From NCBI GenBank assembly GCA_934095965.1, contig CAKOKR010000004.1, forward strand, positions 1 to 51,550: a stretch of 51,550 nucleotides of DNA, in the 5' to 3' direction. This document shows, piece after piece, positions 34,790 through 44,336 of the stretch. The notes beneath the pieces were generated by a model that saw only the letters and a list, made by a program, of their open reading frames with translations, was not told where the DNA came from and did not search any database. Position 1 is the first letter of the stretch. The number at the start of each line of letters is the position of its first letter. The translations under genes and the position numbers were made by a program. This DNA comes from an uncultured Bacilli bacterium. GTDB lineage: Bacteria > Bacillota_I > Bacilli_A > RF39 > UBA660.

Positions 34790-35803
34790 ATGATTTATCC
34801 CAAATTTATTAAAACAGGCGACACTATCGGAGTACCAGCTCCATCAAATGGTTCAAAAGATGAATTTAAAGAAAAAAGATATCAAAATGCCATAAAAAAA
34901 TTAAATGAATTAGGATATAACATAAAAGTATCAGAAAATATTTATAATTCTAATTATGCAAGAAGTGCTGATGCCATAACTAGAGCAGATGAATTTAATG
35001 CATTTTTAAAAGATAACAATATTGACCTGATTTTATGTGCAAGCGGAGGAGAATTTCTTATAGAAATATTACCATATATAAACTTTGATTTACTAAAAGA
35101 ACATCCTAAATTAGTAGCAGGCTTTTCAGATCCAACTGGACTTTTGTTTCCAATTACAACAAAATATGACATTGCAACAATTTATGGCAAAAACTTTTCA
35201 TCATTCGGAGCAGACGTATATCACCAAAGTGAACAAGATTTTCTAAGTATTATCCAAGGTAATCTCGTAACTCAATCAAGTTATCTTGAATATGAAGAAA
35301 ATCGTGCAGAAAAAATAACTGGTTGTGAAACATACAACATTGATACCAAAACTGATATCAAAACAATGAATTGTAGCATCCTAAATATAACAGGTAGAAT
35401 CATCGGCGGATGTTTTGATTTAATATCTGAACTAGCAGGTACAAAATATGATGGTATGAATGAATTTAATGAAAAATACAAAAATGATGGAATCATTTGG
35501 TTTTTTGATAACTGTGAAGAGTCTCTTGAAAATGTTATAAGACACCTTTGGAAATTTAACGAACTAGGTTATTTCAAATATACAAAAGCAATTATATTTG
35601 GAAGAATCGGAAGTATTTCTTCAAACTTAGATTTAACAATTAAAGAAGCTCTTGAACAAAGCATTATTAATAAATTAAATATACCAATAATTTATGATGC
35701 AAACATTTCTCACAAAGGACCATGCTTAAACATTATAAATGGAAGTATTGCAACCATCAACTTTAAAGATAAAAAAGGTACGATAAAATTTGAATTAAAA
35801 TAG
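34790..35803 (+). CDS. S66 family peptidase (LD-carboxypeptidase/MccF-like)
   Basis: 337 residues. The catalytic triad is visible: Ser113 in GFSDPT, Glu243 (or 244) in FFDNCEES and His308 in ISHKGP. GDTIGVPAPS at the N-terminus is typical. It may trim peptidoglycan tetrapeptides or, as MccF, cleave microcin-like aminoacyl nucleotides; the sequence pattern (SSxF, ENxxR) leans to the MccF-like branch, which could mean antibiotic self-protection. GGGTAG lies upstream of the ATG. Confidence 0.85.
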   Translation: MIYPKFIKTGDTIGVPAPSNGSKDEFKEKRYQNAIKKLNELGYNIKVSENIYNSNYARSADAITRADEFNAFLKDNNIDLILCASGGEFLIEILPYINFDLLKEHPKLVAGFSDPTGLLFPITTKYDIATIYGKNFSSFGADVYHQSEQDFLSIIQGNLVTQSSYLEYEENRAEKITGCETYNIDTKTDIKTMNCSILNITGRIIGGCFDLISELAGTKYDGMNEFNEKYKNDGIIWFFDNCEESLENVIRHLWKFNELGYFKYTKAIIFGRIGSISSNLDLTIKEALEQSIINKLNIPIIYDANISHKGPCLNIINGSIATINFKDKKGTIKFELK

Positions 35804-35816
35804 GAAGGAATTAATT

Positions 35817-36416
35817 ATGACAGAAGAAACAAGAAAAGAAATAGTAAACAAAATAAATATGGATAAAAATAAAATGGCTTACAAAAGTATTTTAGAAAAA
35901 ATGCTTCAAGAACAAGAAAAAAATCCTGAAGTAAAAAAATATCTAAGGCTTCAAAGCAAATATCAAGAATTACTAAAAGGACAACGATATTTTGATAACT
36001 CTGAAAAGAAAATTATAGATTTTGAATTTATCTGGGCACTTGAACAAAATGATGATAAAGAAAGAGCATGCAACCATGATATATGGCTTTACAATAAATC
36101 ATATTATATAAGTATAGATCAATGGGGTGAAAAATATCTTCCCTGTGAAAATGAGACTCATAAAAAATTTGCATATAACTCATATATCTGTTTAGAATGT
36201 GGTAAAGAAATAAAAGTAATAGACTGGCAAAATTTTGAAAAAATTCATGAAGTCTTAAAAAATCAATCTAAAAAATCAAATCGTGGAGTTCATCACTATA
36301 GAATGCTTTATTATGAAACTCTTTACTCACATTCTGTAGAAGAATCAAAACAACTTCTAAGAGAAAAATTTAATTTAGATATCGAAAAAGGATATGAAAG
36401 AACAAGAAAAAAATAA
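35817..36416 (+). CDS. Unknown protein with zinc-ribbon-like cysteines
   Basis: 199 residues. A helical N-terminal part (1-75) precedes a pattern Cys-x-His (ACNHDIWL) and Cys-x-x-Cys (YICLECGKE) about 45 residues apart, which looks like a zinc site. A basic C-terminus follows. AGGAAGG precedes the ATG. No function known to me. Confidence 0.7.
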   Translation: MTEETRKEIVNKINMDKNKMAYKSILEKMLQEQEKNPEVKKYLRLQSKYQELLKGQRYFDNSEKKIIDFEFIWALEQNDDKERACNHDIWLYNKSYYISIDQWGEKYLPCENETHKKFAYNSYICLECGKEIKVIDWQNFEKIHEVLKNQSKKSNRGVHHYRMLYYETLYSHSVEESKQLLREKFNLDIEKGYERTRKK

Positions 36417-36443
36417 CTACTATATAAATAAGGATGATTACAT

Positions 36444-38003
36444 ATGAAAGTAAAACATTTAATGATTTTCTTTTTAGCATTTTTACTAACAGGTATAATT
36501 TTAGTTAAAGAAGTAACTAAAGAAAATAAAATATATCAAGATAGTTATAAAAAAGAAACTATCAAAAACAACAGACTTAGTATAATGCTTGAAGATACTC
36601 CCAAAACTGGTGTATATACAGTATCAAAATCTGGTGCATGGCCAAATGATAACTATATTTATAATGAACTTTTAAGTTCTTGTGAAAGTGGAAGTAAACT
36701 AGTATGGAATGAATCAATAAGAAGTGTAACTTTAAGTGTAGATATAACAGATAAATGTTATCTTTACTTTGATTTATACATAAAACCAACAGTAGATTCC
36801 CTAGATATAACACCAACAGACTCAAGTATTTCCATTACTCCATTAATAACTGAAGGAGACTACCCAGTATCAAAAATAATTTATAAATTAGATAGTGATG
36901 AGAAAGAAACAACAGAAAAAACATATACATATACTGGTATTTCTAGTACAGTTAAACATACAATCGATGTATATGCTAAAGATATAAATGGAAAAACATC
37001 AAAAACATATAGTTATATATTACCAACAATTACATCTCTTACATCAAAAAGTGATTTAACAACTATTGAAATAAATTTAAAAACCGAAGCTGGTACTGAT
37101 GAAGTAACAACATATTATTATTCAATAGATAATGGAGCAACATACATAGAAACAGATAAAGATACTTATACATTTGCAAGCCTTACTGAAGGAACAACCT
37201 ATAACTTAAGGGCATACACAAAAGATAAAAATGGTATAAAAAGTATGCAAGTTACAAAGACTGAAACAACAAAGAAAAGACCAACAAATCCAACAATGAA
37301 CTTTGACAGTACTTATAATATTGTTTTATCAGGATCAACTTCTAATAATGGAGAAATAACTTATTATTATAGTACAGATAATAAAACATTTACAAAAGGA
37401 AATAGCATAAGTCTTTCAGGTAGTGCAACAATTTATGCATATGCAATGGATAGTGAAGGATATAAATCAGATACAATAAGTAAAGCAGTAACAATAACTA
37501 ATTCTACTAATGGAACGGTATCAACAGCATATTATTGTTCAAAAACAAATTCATATCAAACATCAAGTACATGTAGTTATTCATATGCAGCAACTAGAAG
37601 TACAGACTATGTATGTAGTGCAGGAAGTTATAATTCAAGTAAAGGATATTGTACGGGTTCATATGGAACTAATCGAGATTGGACATATGCTGAGTGTAAT
37701 CAAACATGTAGTTCCGGTGTTCATGGTGGATATCCATACTCATGTGAATATAATGAAAGAACTGGTGGATATTATTGTTCATTTAATTATGGAAGTCCAA
37801 CAATAAATACAACATATTCTTGTCCAAATGGAGGTACTTTATCTGGTGCAACGTGTACTGGTGTTACATATACAGGAACAACTAAATATAAATGTAATGC
37901 TAATAATACATATCATGATACTCAAGCATCAGCAACAACAGCTTGCCAAAATTATTGTGCAACTGGAACTTATTATAATAGTAAATGTTATAAATTAGGT
38001 TAG
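36444..38003 (+). CDS. Surface protein with Ig/FN3-like repeats and a cysteine-rich C-terminal domain
   Basis: 519 residues. A membrane/signal segment (about 5-22) is followed by an N-terminal domain (about 45-110: LSIMLEDTPKTGVYTVSKSG ... CYLYFDLYIKP) that is homologous to the relic at 47.1-47.4 kb. Three Ig/FN3-like repeats (about 115-355) follow. The last 155 residues carry about 14 Cys in Tyr/Ser/Thr/Gly-rich repeats (YSCPNGGTLSGATCTG, STCSYSYAA). No sortase motif is seen; it is probably anchored at the N-terminus. A sortase gene follows. Confidence 0.8.
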   Translation: MKVKHLMIFFLAFLLTGIILVKEVTKENKIYQDSYKKETIKNNRLSIMLEDTPKTGVYTVSKSGAWPNDNYIYNELLSSCESGSKLVWNESIRSVTLSVDITDKCYLYFDLYIKPTVDSLDITPTDSSISITPLITEGDYPVSKIIYKLDSDEKETTEKTYTYTGISSTVKHTIDVYAKDINGKTSKTYSYILPTITSLTSKSDLTTIEINLKTEAGTDEVTTYYYSIDNGATYIETDKDTYTFASLTEGTTYNLRAYTKDKNGIKSMQVTKTETTKKRPTNPTMNFDSTYNIVLSGSTSNNGEITYYYSTDNKTFTKGNSISLSGSATIYAYAMDSEGYKSDTISKAVTITNSTNGTVSTAYYCSKTNSYQTSSTCSYSYAATRSTDYVCSAGSYNSSKGYCTGSYGTNRDWTYAECNQTCSSGVHGGYPYSCEYNERTGGYYCSFNYGSPTINTTYSCPNGGTLSGATCTGVTYTGTTKYKCNANNTYHDTQASATTACQNYCATGTYYNSKCYKLG

Positions 38004-38030
38004 AAAATCCAATTCATTTTGGATTTTCTT
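38003..38030 (+). terminator. Terminator after the cysteine-rich surface protein
   Basis: GAAAATCCAA (38003-38012) pairs perfectly with TTGGATTTTC (38019-38028); it overlaps the stop codon. Confidence 0.65.
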
Positions 38031-38048
38031 TGCTTTTGCAAACAAAAA

Positions 38049-38077
38049 TTGACAAATAATTAATAAAATGGTATTAT
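38049..38077 (+). promoter_or_regulatory. Promoter of the class B-like sortase gene
   Basis: Consensus TTGACA (38049-38054), a 17-nt spacer and TATTAT (38072-38077). Confidence 0.7.
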
Positions 38078-38105
38078 ATTATGCAAGTGGAAAAGGTGGA
38101 TAACC

Positions 38106-38816
38106 ATGGAAGATAAAGAAATTCTAAAATATATAACAACATTTTTAATATGTATTGTTTTATCAATTGTCATAATTGTGGGTTCAAGTGAGAATAAAAA
38201 AACAATTTACATTGGAACTTATCAAACCGGTGAAGCAAAAAATATTGAATATACAAAGGTAAAAGAACTACAAGAAGAAAATAATAATAAAGACATAAAA
38301 GGTTATTTAACTATACCTGGTACAAATATAAGTGACCCTGTTTTACAAGGAAAAGATAATGAGTTTTATCTAAGTCATGGTGCAAATAAAAAGAAAAATA
38401 TAATAGGATCTGTATACTTAGATTACAGAGTAAAAATAAATGAAGGAAGAAAAAATTTGATTTATAGTCATAATTCTTCCAGTTTAACTGTGCCTTTTAA
38501 AGAATTGGAAAAATATTATGATGAAGATTTTTATAATAATCATCAATATATATTCTTAGAAGATGAAAATAAAAAACAAACATATCAAATATTTTCAATA
38601 TTCGTAGAAACGAAAGACTGGAGTTATATGGGTGTTGATTATACAGATGAAGAATGGATAACTCATTTAAAAAATCTAAAAGAAAAATCATGGTATGATA
38701 CAGGTGTTGATGTAGAAAGTGATGATGAAATATTAATTCTTCAAACATGTTCTCATCACAAAAATTATAAAAAGTACAAAAATAAATATTTATTGGTTAT
38801 TGCTAAGAAAAATTGA
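38106..38816 (+). CDS. Class B-like sortase
   Basis: 236 residues. A membrane segment (about 10-26), then GYLTIPGTNISDPVLQGKDNEFYLSH as in class B. The catalytic His is H122 (LIYSHNS) and the catalytic Cys is C215 in LQTCSHH. The C-terminal arginine is not obvious (NKYLLVIAKKN). AAGGTGG precedes the ATG. Likely substrates are surface proteins of this genome; the MucBP protein 1.1 kb downstream with a PPHTD motif is a candidate, by proximity only. Confidence 0.87.
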   Translation: MEDKEILKYITTFLICIVLSIVIIVGSSENKKTIYIGTYQTGEAKNIEYTKVKELQEENNNKDIKGYLTIPGTNISDPVLQGKDNEFYLSHGANKKKNIIGSVYLDYRVKINEGRKNLIYSHNSSSLTVPFKELEKYYDEDFYNNHQYIFLEDENKKQTYQIFSIFVETKDWSYMGVDYTDEEWITHLKNLKEKSWYDTGVDVESDDEILILQTCSHHKNYKKYKNKYLLVIAKKN

Positions 38817-38842
38817 CATAACTAAAAGAAGTATGTTATACT
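38813..38842 (+). promoter_or_regulatory. Promoter of the methyltransferase leader
   Basis: TTGACA (38813-38818, overlapping the sortase stop codon), an 18-nt spacer and an extended -10 TGT-TATACT (38834-38842). Confidence 0.7.
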
Positions 38843-38848
38843 AAACTC

Positions 38849-39000
38849 GTAGTAAATCAATTGGTTATTCGCGTTTTACTACCTGATAAACGAAAGTTTA
38901 AAGGAATAATGAAGAGCCTTAGAATCTCCTCATGAATGGCAAAAAATACACATTATTTGTGGTTGTTTTTTGTATTCATGGAAGGAGTTTTTTTTTAATT
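38849..39000 (+). promoter_or_regulatory. Structured 5' leader with long terminator (attenuator or riboswitch candidate)
   Basis: At the predicted transcript start GTAGTAAA (38849-38856) pairs with TTTACTAC (38875-38882). A GAAA-tetraloop hairpin AAAC-GAAA-GTTT follows (38888-38899). A short frame MKSLRISS (ATG 38909, AAAGGA upstream) ends at TGA 38933-38935 at the start of the terminator. The terminator stem runs from CTCCTCATGAAT (38927-38938) to ATTCATGGAAGGAG (38974-38987), with more pairing inside, and is followed by nine T residues. No T-box or known riboswitch core was recognised. It precedes the broken methyltransferase gene. Confidence 0.6.
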
Positions 39001-39035
39001 GTTACAATCGCAAATAATAAGAATGGAAGGAAAAT

Positions 39036-39791
39036 ATGAAAATAAGTGAACATGATTATTATAGTGCGATTGGTAATTGGTCATTTTCTAATATCAATTA
39101 TACAAGTAAAACACTAACAAATTGGATTTATGAAAGCGTGGTAAAAAAACATATTAAAAAGAACTCAAAAGTACTAGATTTAGGTACTGCAGCAGGTGAA
39201 AAAAGTACTAAAGTATTATCCAGAATGCAGAGAAATATTAGTAACGGACTTTTCTGAAACTATGATTAAAAATGCAAATGAAAATCTAAAGGTAAGTGGA
39301 AGAAAAAATATAACTTTTAGAGTGATGAATAATTTAAATATGGATACACCGGATGATTATTTTGATTTAGTTACAGCAAGACATACAGTTATATCAGCAA
39401 AACAAATTTATAAGACATTAAAAAAAAGGGGGCACTAATTGTAAGAGGAGTAGATAAAATGGATTGCTGGGATTTAAAGAAAATGTGCGGTTATGGACAA
39501 GATTATAAAGATATTACTCCGATAAGTCAAAGAGACTATGAAAGTATCATAGATGCAGGTTTTAAAGATGTTGAATTAATTCCTTTGTATGTTGTAGAAT
39601 ATTATAAAACAGAAGCTGATTTATATGTACTTTTACTAAAGGTACCAATACTAGATGATACATCTGATGGAAAACTTCATAAGAAAAAAGAAATACCTTT
39701 TGATAAATTCAAAAAGTATGTTTCTGAAAATAAAACAAAAGATGGAATTAAGCTAATTCGTAGATATTATGCAATAATCGCCAAAAAGTAA
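39036..39791 (+). pseudogene. SAM-dependent methyltransferase, broken by two indels
   Basis: Three frames together encode one protein. The first has MKISEHDYYSAIGNWSF ... KVLDLGTAAGEK (SAM motif I). The second continues VLKYYPECREILVTDFSETM and YFDLVTARHTVI. The third, RGVDKMDCWDLKKMCGYGQD, ends in IAKK. The breaks lie at the A run 39199-39204 and the A7G5 run 39421-39432, one extra and one missing base, so net phase is restored. About 250 residues if repaired. Homopolymer sites make assembly error a real alternative to pseudogenisation. AGGAAGG precedes the ATG. Confidence 0.75.
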
Positions 39792-39907
39792 CGGAAAATT
39801 CGTAGGGTTTTGGCATTTGTACTTTTCAAAAAATACATAACCTTTCTAAGAAAAATAGTGATACCTTATTTAATATAAGAATATATTTTATAAGGAAGGG
39901 GAAATGT

Positions 39908-41389
39908 ATGAAAAATATTAAAAAACTATTTGCTTTAGTTTTAGTAGCATTATTTGGTTTAACTACTAATGTTAAAGCTACATCAAAATGGGATGTAAAA
40001 AGAGAAAACATTGAAGAAACAACTGCGGAAATTAAACCAGAATTTTTAAAAGAAACAGACACTATAGTATATACTATACCTGAAGATTATGATGGTAAAA
40101 AAATATATATTAATATTAGTGAAGATGTAAGAGTAATTACTGAAGGAAAATATGTTCCAGGTGAAAGTAGACCTTTTACAATTAAAGTTGTAAATAATTC
40201 AAAATATACCTATAATTACATCAAAAATTCATTTAAAGTTTTAACTGATGATTTATCTAAACTAGGTGCTAGTGATAATTATTACAAATATGATGTTAAT
40301 GGTGTTGCAAGTGGTATCTATGTAAAGAATTCATTATCATATGATGGTCAATTAATTGCAGCAAACTGGTCAATTTACAGAACACAAAATGATGCAATTA
40401 AAAAATTATTTTTAAGCTCAGAAAAAACAATAAGAGAAAAAGTAGGTAATACTTGGAAAAACGTTTATTACTATGCAGATGGAACAACTTGTCCATTTGG
40501 TGCATCTTGGAGTTCTAATTTATGTAAAAAAATGCTAACTGATGAAGTATTAGGCGCAGAATTAGTTGCTCAAGGATACGAAAATGGTATTGAAGATTTA
40601 AATAAATACTATTTAGACCATTATAATAAAGTATTTGGTACTAGTGCTACAAAATTAGAAGATTTACCAGATGCAGCAATTTATGGATATTCTGATAGAT
40701 TAAATGAATATCTTGGTGGTATCTTAAATGGTAATAACGAATATAATCGTGAAACAAACACTGAAGTAAGTGAATTAGGATATAATTGGTTCTATAATAA
40801 AGGTATAGGTCTATATCCAGTAACAGATGTTAATGGAAATCCGTTAAATAGTAATAATACAAGAGATAATGGTTTCTATGTTGGAAACTATATGCGTAAT
40901 GAAAGTACAGTTACTGAAGAAGTAGTAACAAAAGATTTAGAAACTATTGAAAGTGATTCTGAAAATAGTTTAACACCAATTGAAATGTATCTTGATTTTT
41001 ATTATATTACAAATGCATTCTCAAATATGGAATTTGGATTTAATATTAAATTCGAATTAGCTAGGGAAACATTATATGGAAAATTAATTGTTAACTATGT
41101 TGATGATCAAGGAAACAAATTAGCTGATTCAATTATAACTGAAGCAGAAGTTGATACTCCATATGAAACAATAAAAAAATCATTTGATGGTTATGAATTC
41201 TTAACTGTTGAAGGAGAAACTAAAGGAAACTATATTAATGGTACTATCGAAGTAACATATATTTATACAAATGCAATCGGTGATATTGATGTTCCAGATG
41301 AAGAACCAATTGAACCACCACATACTGATGCTGAAGTAACTACTTCAAATATCATTATGTACTTCGAAGAAGACAAAAAAAGAAAATAA
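39908..41389 (+). CDS. Secreted surface protein with MucBP domain and PPHTD-type C-terminal signal
   Basis: 493 residues. Signal peptide 1-24 (FALVLVALFGLTTNVKA). A large unknown region holds the two Cys of TTCPFGASWSSNLC. A MucBP domain follows at about 395-455 (GKLIVNYVDDQGNKL ... GTIEVTYIYT). The C-terminus PPHTD (470-474) AEVTTSNIIMYFEEDKKRK has the order motif, short hydrophobic stretch and basic tail of a sorting signal, but the hydrophobic part is too short for a standard one. Probably a mucus- or carbohydrate-binding adhesin. The 116 bp upstream hold no gene. Confidence 0.8.
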   Translation: MKNIKKLFALVLVALFGLTTNVKATSKWDVKRENIEETTAEIKPEFLKETDTIVYTIPEDYDGKKIYINISEDVRVITEGKYVPGESRPFTIKVVNNSKYTYNYIKNSFKVLTDDLSKLGASDNYYKYDVNGVASGIYVKNSLSYDGQLIAANWSIYRTQNDAIKKLFLSSEKTIREKVGNTWKNVYYYADGTTCPFGASWSSNLCKKMLTDEVLGAELVAQGYENGIEDLNKYYLDHYNKVFGTSATKLEDLPDAAIYGYSDRLNEYLGGILNGNNEYNRETNTEVSELGYNWFYNKGIGLYPVTDVNGNPLNSNNTRDNGFYVGNYMRNESTVTEEVVTKDLETIESDSENSLTPIEMYLDFYYITNAFSNMEFGFNIKFELARETLYGKLIVNYVDDQGNKLADSIITEAEVDTPYETIKKSFDGYEFLTVEGETKGNYINGTIEVTYIYTNAIGDIDVPDEEPIEPPHTDAEVTTSNIIMYFEEDKKRK

Positions 41390-41398
41390 TTAAATTTG

Positions 41399-41431
41399 AA
41401 ACTGGCAATTTAAATAATTGCTAGTTTTTTT
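41399..41431 (+). terminator. Terminator of the MucBP surface protein
   Basis: AAACTGGCAATT (41399-41410) pairs with AATTGCTAGTTT (41416-41427), one G-U pair, then a T run. Confidence 0.8.
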
Positions 41432-41455
41432 CATATAATAATAACGAGGTAATTT

Positions 41456-42061
41456 ATGCAAGATATATTAATAAACATTATGTCTAAATATGGTTATATC
41501 GGAGTGTTCTTTTTAATTTTAATTGAAAATATATTTCCACCAAGACCTTCAGAAGTAATTCTTTTAGTGGCAGGTTTCATGACTCATTCATCAAATTTAA
41601 GTGTACCATCATTAATTTTAGTATCTTCTTTTTCATCACTTTTCGGAGCATTTCTTTTATACTACTTAGGTAGAATACTAACCAAAGATAGAATAGAAAA
41701 AATAGTAAAAAGTAAAATAGGAAAGATACTTCATTTAAAATTAAAAGATATAAATAAATCAATTGACTGGTTTAATAAAAAGGGAAGTATTTCTGTTTTC
41801 TTTGGAAGATGTATTCCCATTATCAGAAGTTTAATATCAATACCTGCGGGTATAAGTAAAATGAATATTACAACATTTACAATTTATACTTTTTGTGGTT
41901 CTTTAATATGGAATACAATACTTATATCACTTGGAAAAATATTTCAAAGTAACTGGATAATTATTACAAAATATTTAAAAATTTATAAAGAATACGTAGT
42001 AATTATTTTGATTGTTAGTTTAGTTATTTATATTTTTAAAAAAATTGTTAAAAAAGATTAA
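41456..42061 (+). CDS. DedA family membrane protein
   Basis: 201 residues, about five membrane segments. IENIFPPRPSEVIL and FGRCIPIIRSLISIPAGISKM carry the family motifs. DedA proteins are lipid (undecaprenyl phosphate or phosphatidylethanolamine) scramblases/flippases; which lipid is unclear here. GAGGT precedes the ATG. Confidence 0.92.
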   Translation: MQDILINIMSKYGYIGVFFLILIENIFPPRPSEVILLVAGFMTHSSNLSVPSLILVSSFSSLFGAFLLYYLGRILTKDRIEKIVKSKIGKILHLKLKDINKSIDWFNKKGSISVFFGRCIPIIRSLISIPAGISKMNITTFTIYTFCGSLIWNTILISLGKIFQSNWIIITKYLKIYKEYVVIILIVSLVIYIFKKIVKKD

Positions 42062-42122
42062 TATTACTAGTTCTTTTATGTACAATCTGATATAATATTA
42101 GTGTTGTGAGGTGAGATATAAA

Positions 42123-43394
42123 ATGGACAAAGAAATAACACTTTTACCAGCAGATAGATACATGGTAGTAAATAAAAGTATATTAACAGATGTAGATCAA
42201 AAAAATCTTATTTCTTTTTATGAACCAATCATAGGGCATTTAGCAACATGTTTATACCTTACCTTAGTTAGAGATCTAGAAGAAAATAAACAAATATCCA
42301 GAGACTTAACTCATCATCATTTAATGAGTCTTTTAAAGACTCCATTAAAAGTTTTAAAAGAAGCAAGATTAGCACTAGAAGGTGTAGGTCTTTTAAAAAC
42401 ATACCTTTTACAAGGAGATGTTAATAATTATATCTATGAATTATATTCACCATTAACACCGAATGAATTTTTTAATCATCCAATCCTTAATATTGTATTA
42501 TATAATAATCTCGGAGCAACAGAATATGAATATTTAAAAAAACAATATCAAAAAATTAAAATAGATACTAAATCTTATCAAGATATAACTAAAACTTTAG
42601 ATGAAGTATTTGAAAGTAATACAAATATTCCTGTGTTAGATACAGTAGAAAGAAGTATATCAGATATAACAGTCAAAGATCAAGTAGATTTTGATTTAAT
42701 TATTTCAAGTATTCCAAAAGGATTAATAAATGAAAAAGCTTTCAATAAAAAAACAAAAGAACTAATAAATGAACTTGCATTTATTTATAAAATTGATAGC
42801 TTAAAAATGATGGAATTAATACGTAGTGTTTTAAATGAATATGGTATGATTGATAAAAATAATTTGCGTATCGCTGCTAGAAAGATTTATCAATTTAATA
42901 ATGGTGGATTACCTACATTAATTTATCGTTCTCAACCAGAATACTTAAAAACACCTGAAGGTGATAATTCAATGCGTGGTAAAATTGTCAAAATGTTTGA
43001 AAGTATTAATCCAGTTGACTTTTTACGTAACAAATATCATGGAAGTAAACCTACAAATAGAGATATTAAAATTATTGAAAGTTTAATTATTGATTTGGAA
43101 ATGCCCCCAGCGGTAGTTAACGTCTTACTAGATTATGTCTTAAGAAAAAATAATAATAAATTAGCAACTAATTATATTGAAACAATCGCTGGACAATGGA
43201 AAAGAGCTGGTTTAAAAAATGCATCAGAAGCAATGGAATTTGCTGAAAAAGAAAATAAGAAATTTACTAAAAAACTTGATCCAGTTAAAAAAGATTCAAA
43301 AGAACCTGTTTGGTTTAATAAAGTCGTAGATCAAAAAGAATTATCAGAAAGTGATAAAGAAGAATTAGAAAACTTATTAAAGGAGTTTAAATAA
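42123..43394 (+). CDS. dnaB: Replication initiation/membrane attachment protein DnaB (DnaD-like)
   Basis: 423 residues, Bacillus-type DnaB (helicase loader partner), not the helicase. The N-terminal winged-helix part (KNLISFYEPIIGHLATCLYLTL) is followed by DnaB_2-type domains (about 285-385: NPVDFLRNKYHGSKPTNRDIKIIE, YIETIAGQWKRAGLKN). GAGGTGAG precedes the ATG at 42123; a GTG at 42111 lies inside that site. Overlaps dnaI by one base. Confidence 0.92.
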   Translation: MDKEITLLPADRYMVVNKSILTDVDQKNLISFYEPIIGHLATCLYLTLVRDLEENKQISRDLTHHHLMSLLKTPLKVLKEARLALEGVGLLKTYLLQGDVNNYIYELYSPLTPNEFFNHPILNIVLYNNLGATEYEYLKKQYQKIKIDTKSYQDITKTLDEVFESNTNIPVLDTVERSISDITVKDQVDFDLIISSIPKGLINEKAFNKKTKELINELAFIYKIDSLKMMELIRSVLNEYGMIDKNNLRIAARKIYQFNNGGLPTLIYRSQPEYLKTPEGDNSMRGKIVKMFESINPVDFLRNKYHGSKPTNRDIKIIESLIIDLEMPPAVVNVLLDYVLRKNNNKLATNYIETIAGQWKRAGLKNASEAMEFAEKENKKFTKKLDPVKKDSKEPVWFNKVVDQKELSESDKEELENLLKEFK

Positions 43395-44281
43395 TGGAAA
43401 AAGTACATATGACATTAAGTGAAAAAATAAATGCATCATTAGAAAAAGAACTTGAATTATCAATGCAAGATGAAGATTTTAAAAATCTTGTAAAAAGAAC
43501 AAAATTACCTAAAGATGTAGTTATGAAAAATAATACTAAATTAATGGATACATGCGAAGAATTAAAAAATTGTAAGAATTGCAAAGGCTTATTTATGTGT
43601 AAAAATAAAGTTGAAGGACATGTTTTGTATCCAAGTTATGATGAAACATTAAAATTTATTTACATGCCTTGTAAATATCAAAAAGAATTAGAAAAAAAAG
43701 AATTAGAAAAACAAAGTAAATTAAATGAAATAGCTAGTGCTAGAATGAAAGATATAGATATTAATGATAAAAATAGAATCAAAGTAATTAAGTGGCTAAA
43801 GGATTTTTATGATAAGTATGAACAAGTAAATACTTTAAAAGGATTATATTTGCATGGTTCATTTGGAAGTGGAAAAACATTTTTAATTGCATCGCTATTA
43901 AATGAACTAGTAAATAAAAAACATGCTAAAATAGAAATAGTATACTTTCCAGAATTACTAAGAAATATGAAAGAAGATTTTTCTTTAGTGGAAGATAAAT
44001 TAAATTACTTACAAAATATAGATATCTTACTTATTGATGATATCGGAGCAGAAAATGTAACTTCCTGGGGAAGAGATGAAATTCTTGGAACCATTTTACA
44101 ATATAGAATGAATAATAAATTAACAACATTTTTCACATCAAATCTTACAATAGATGAATTAGAACAACACTTATCTATTACTAAAGATAGTGAAGACAAA
44201 GTTAAAGCAAGAAGAATAATTGAAAGAATAAAACAACTTACAGATGACATAGAATTAGTAAGTATTAACAGAAGAAGTTAA
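43394..44281 (+). CDS. dnaI: Primosomal protein DnaI (helicase loader)
   Basis: 295 residues. An N-terminal zinc-binding domain (CEELKNCKNCKGLFMC ... MPCKY) and a AAA+ ATPase with Walker A GSFGSGKT at 155-162 and Walker B ILLIDDIGAEN. Loads the replicative helicase DnaC at oriC and restarting forks. TAATG overlap with dnaB, the usual Bacillus pair. Confidence 0.95.
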   Translation: MEKVHMTLSEKINASLEKELELSMQDEDFKNLVKRTKLPKDVVMKNNTKLMDTCEELKNCKNCKGLFMCKNKVEGHVLYPSYDETLKFIYMPCKYQKELEKKELEKQSKLNEIASARMKDIDINDKNRIKVIKWLKDFYDKYEQVNTLKGLYLHGSFGSGKTFLIASLLNELVNKKHAKIEIVYFPELLRNMKEDFSLVEDKLNYLQNIDILLIDDIGAENVTSWGRDEILGTILQYRMNNKLTTFFTSNLTIDELEQHLSITKDSEDKVKARRIIERIKQLTDDIELVSINRRS

Positions 44282-44336
44282 AATATACTTTTTAATTTTG
44301 AAAATTTGTGGTATTATAATGATAGGGTGATTAGTG

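Noticed and set aside
37510..37806. 98-residue frame inside the cysteine-rich surface gene
   Set aside because: A shadow of the low-complexity repeats in another frame; no ribosome binding site.
38849..39000. T-box or known riboswitch upstream of the methyltransferase
   Set aside because: No T-box sequence (AGGGTGGNACCGCG) and no TPP, SAM, purine or preQ1 core found.
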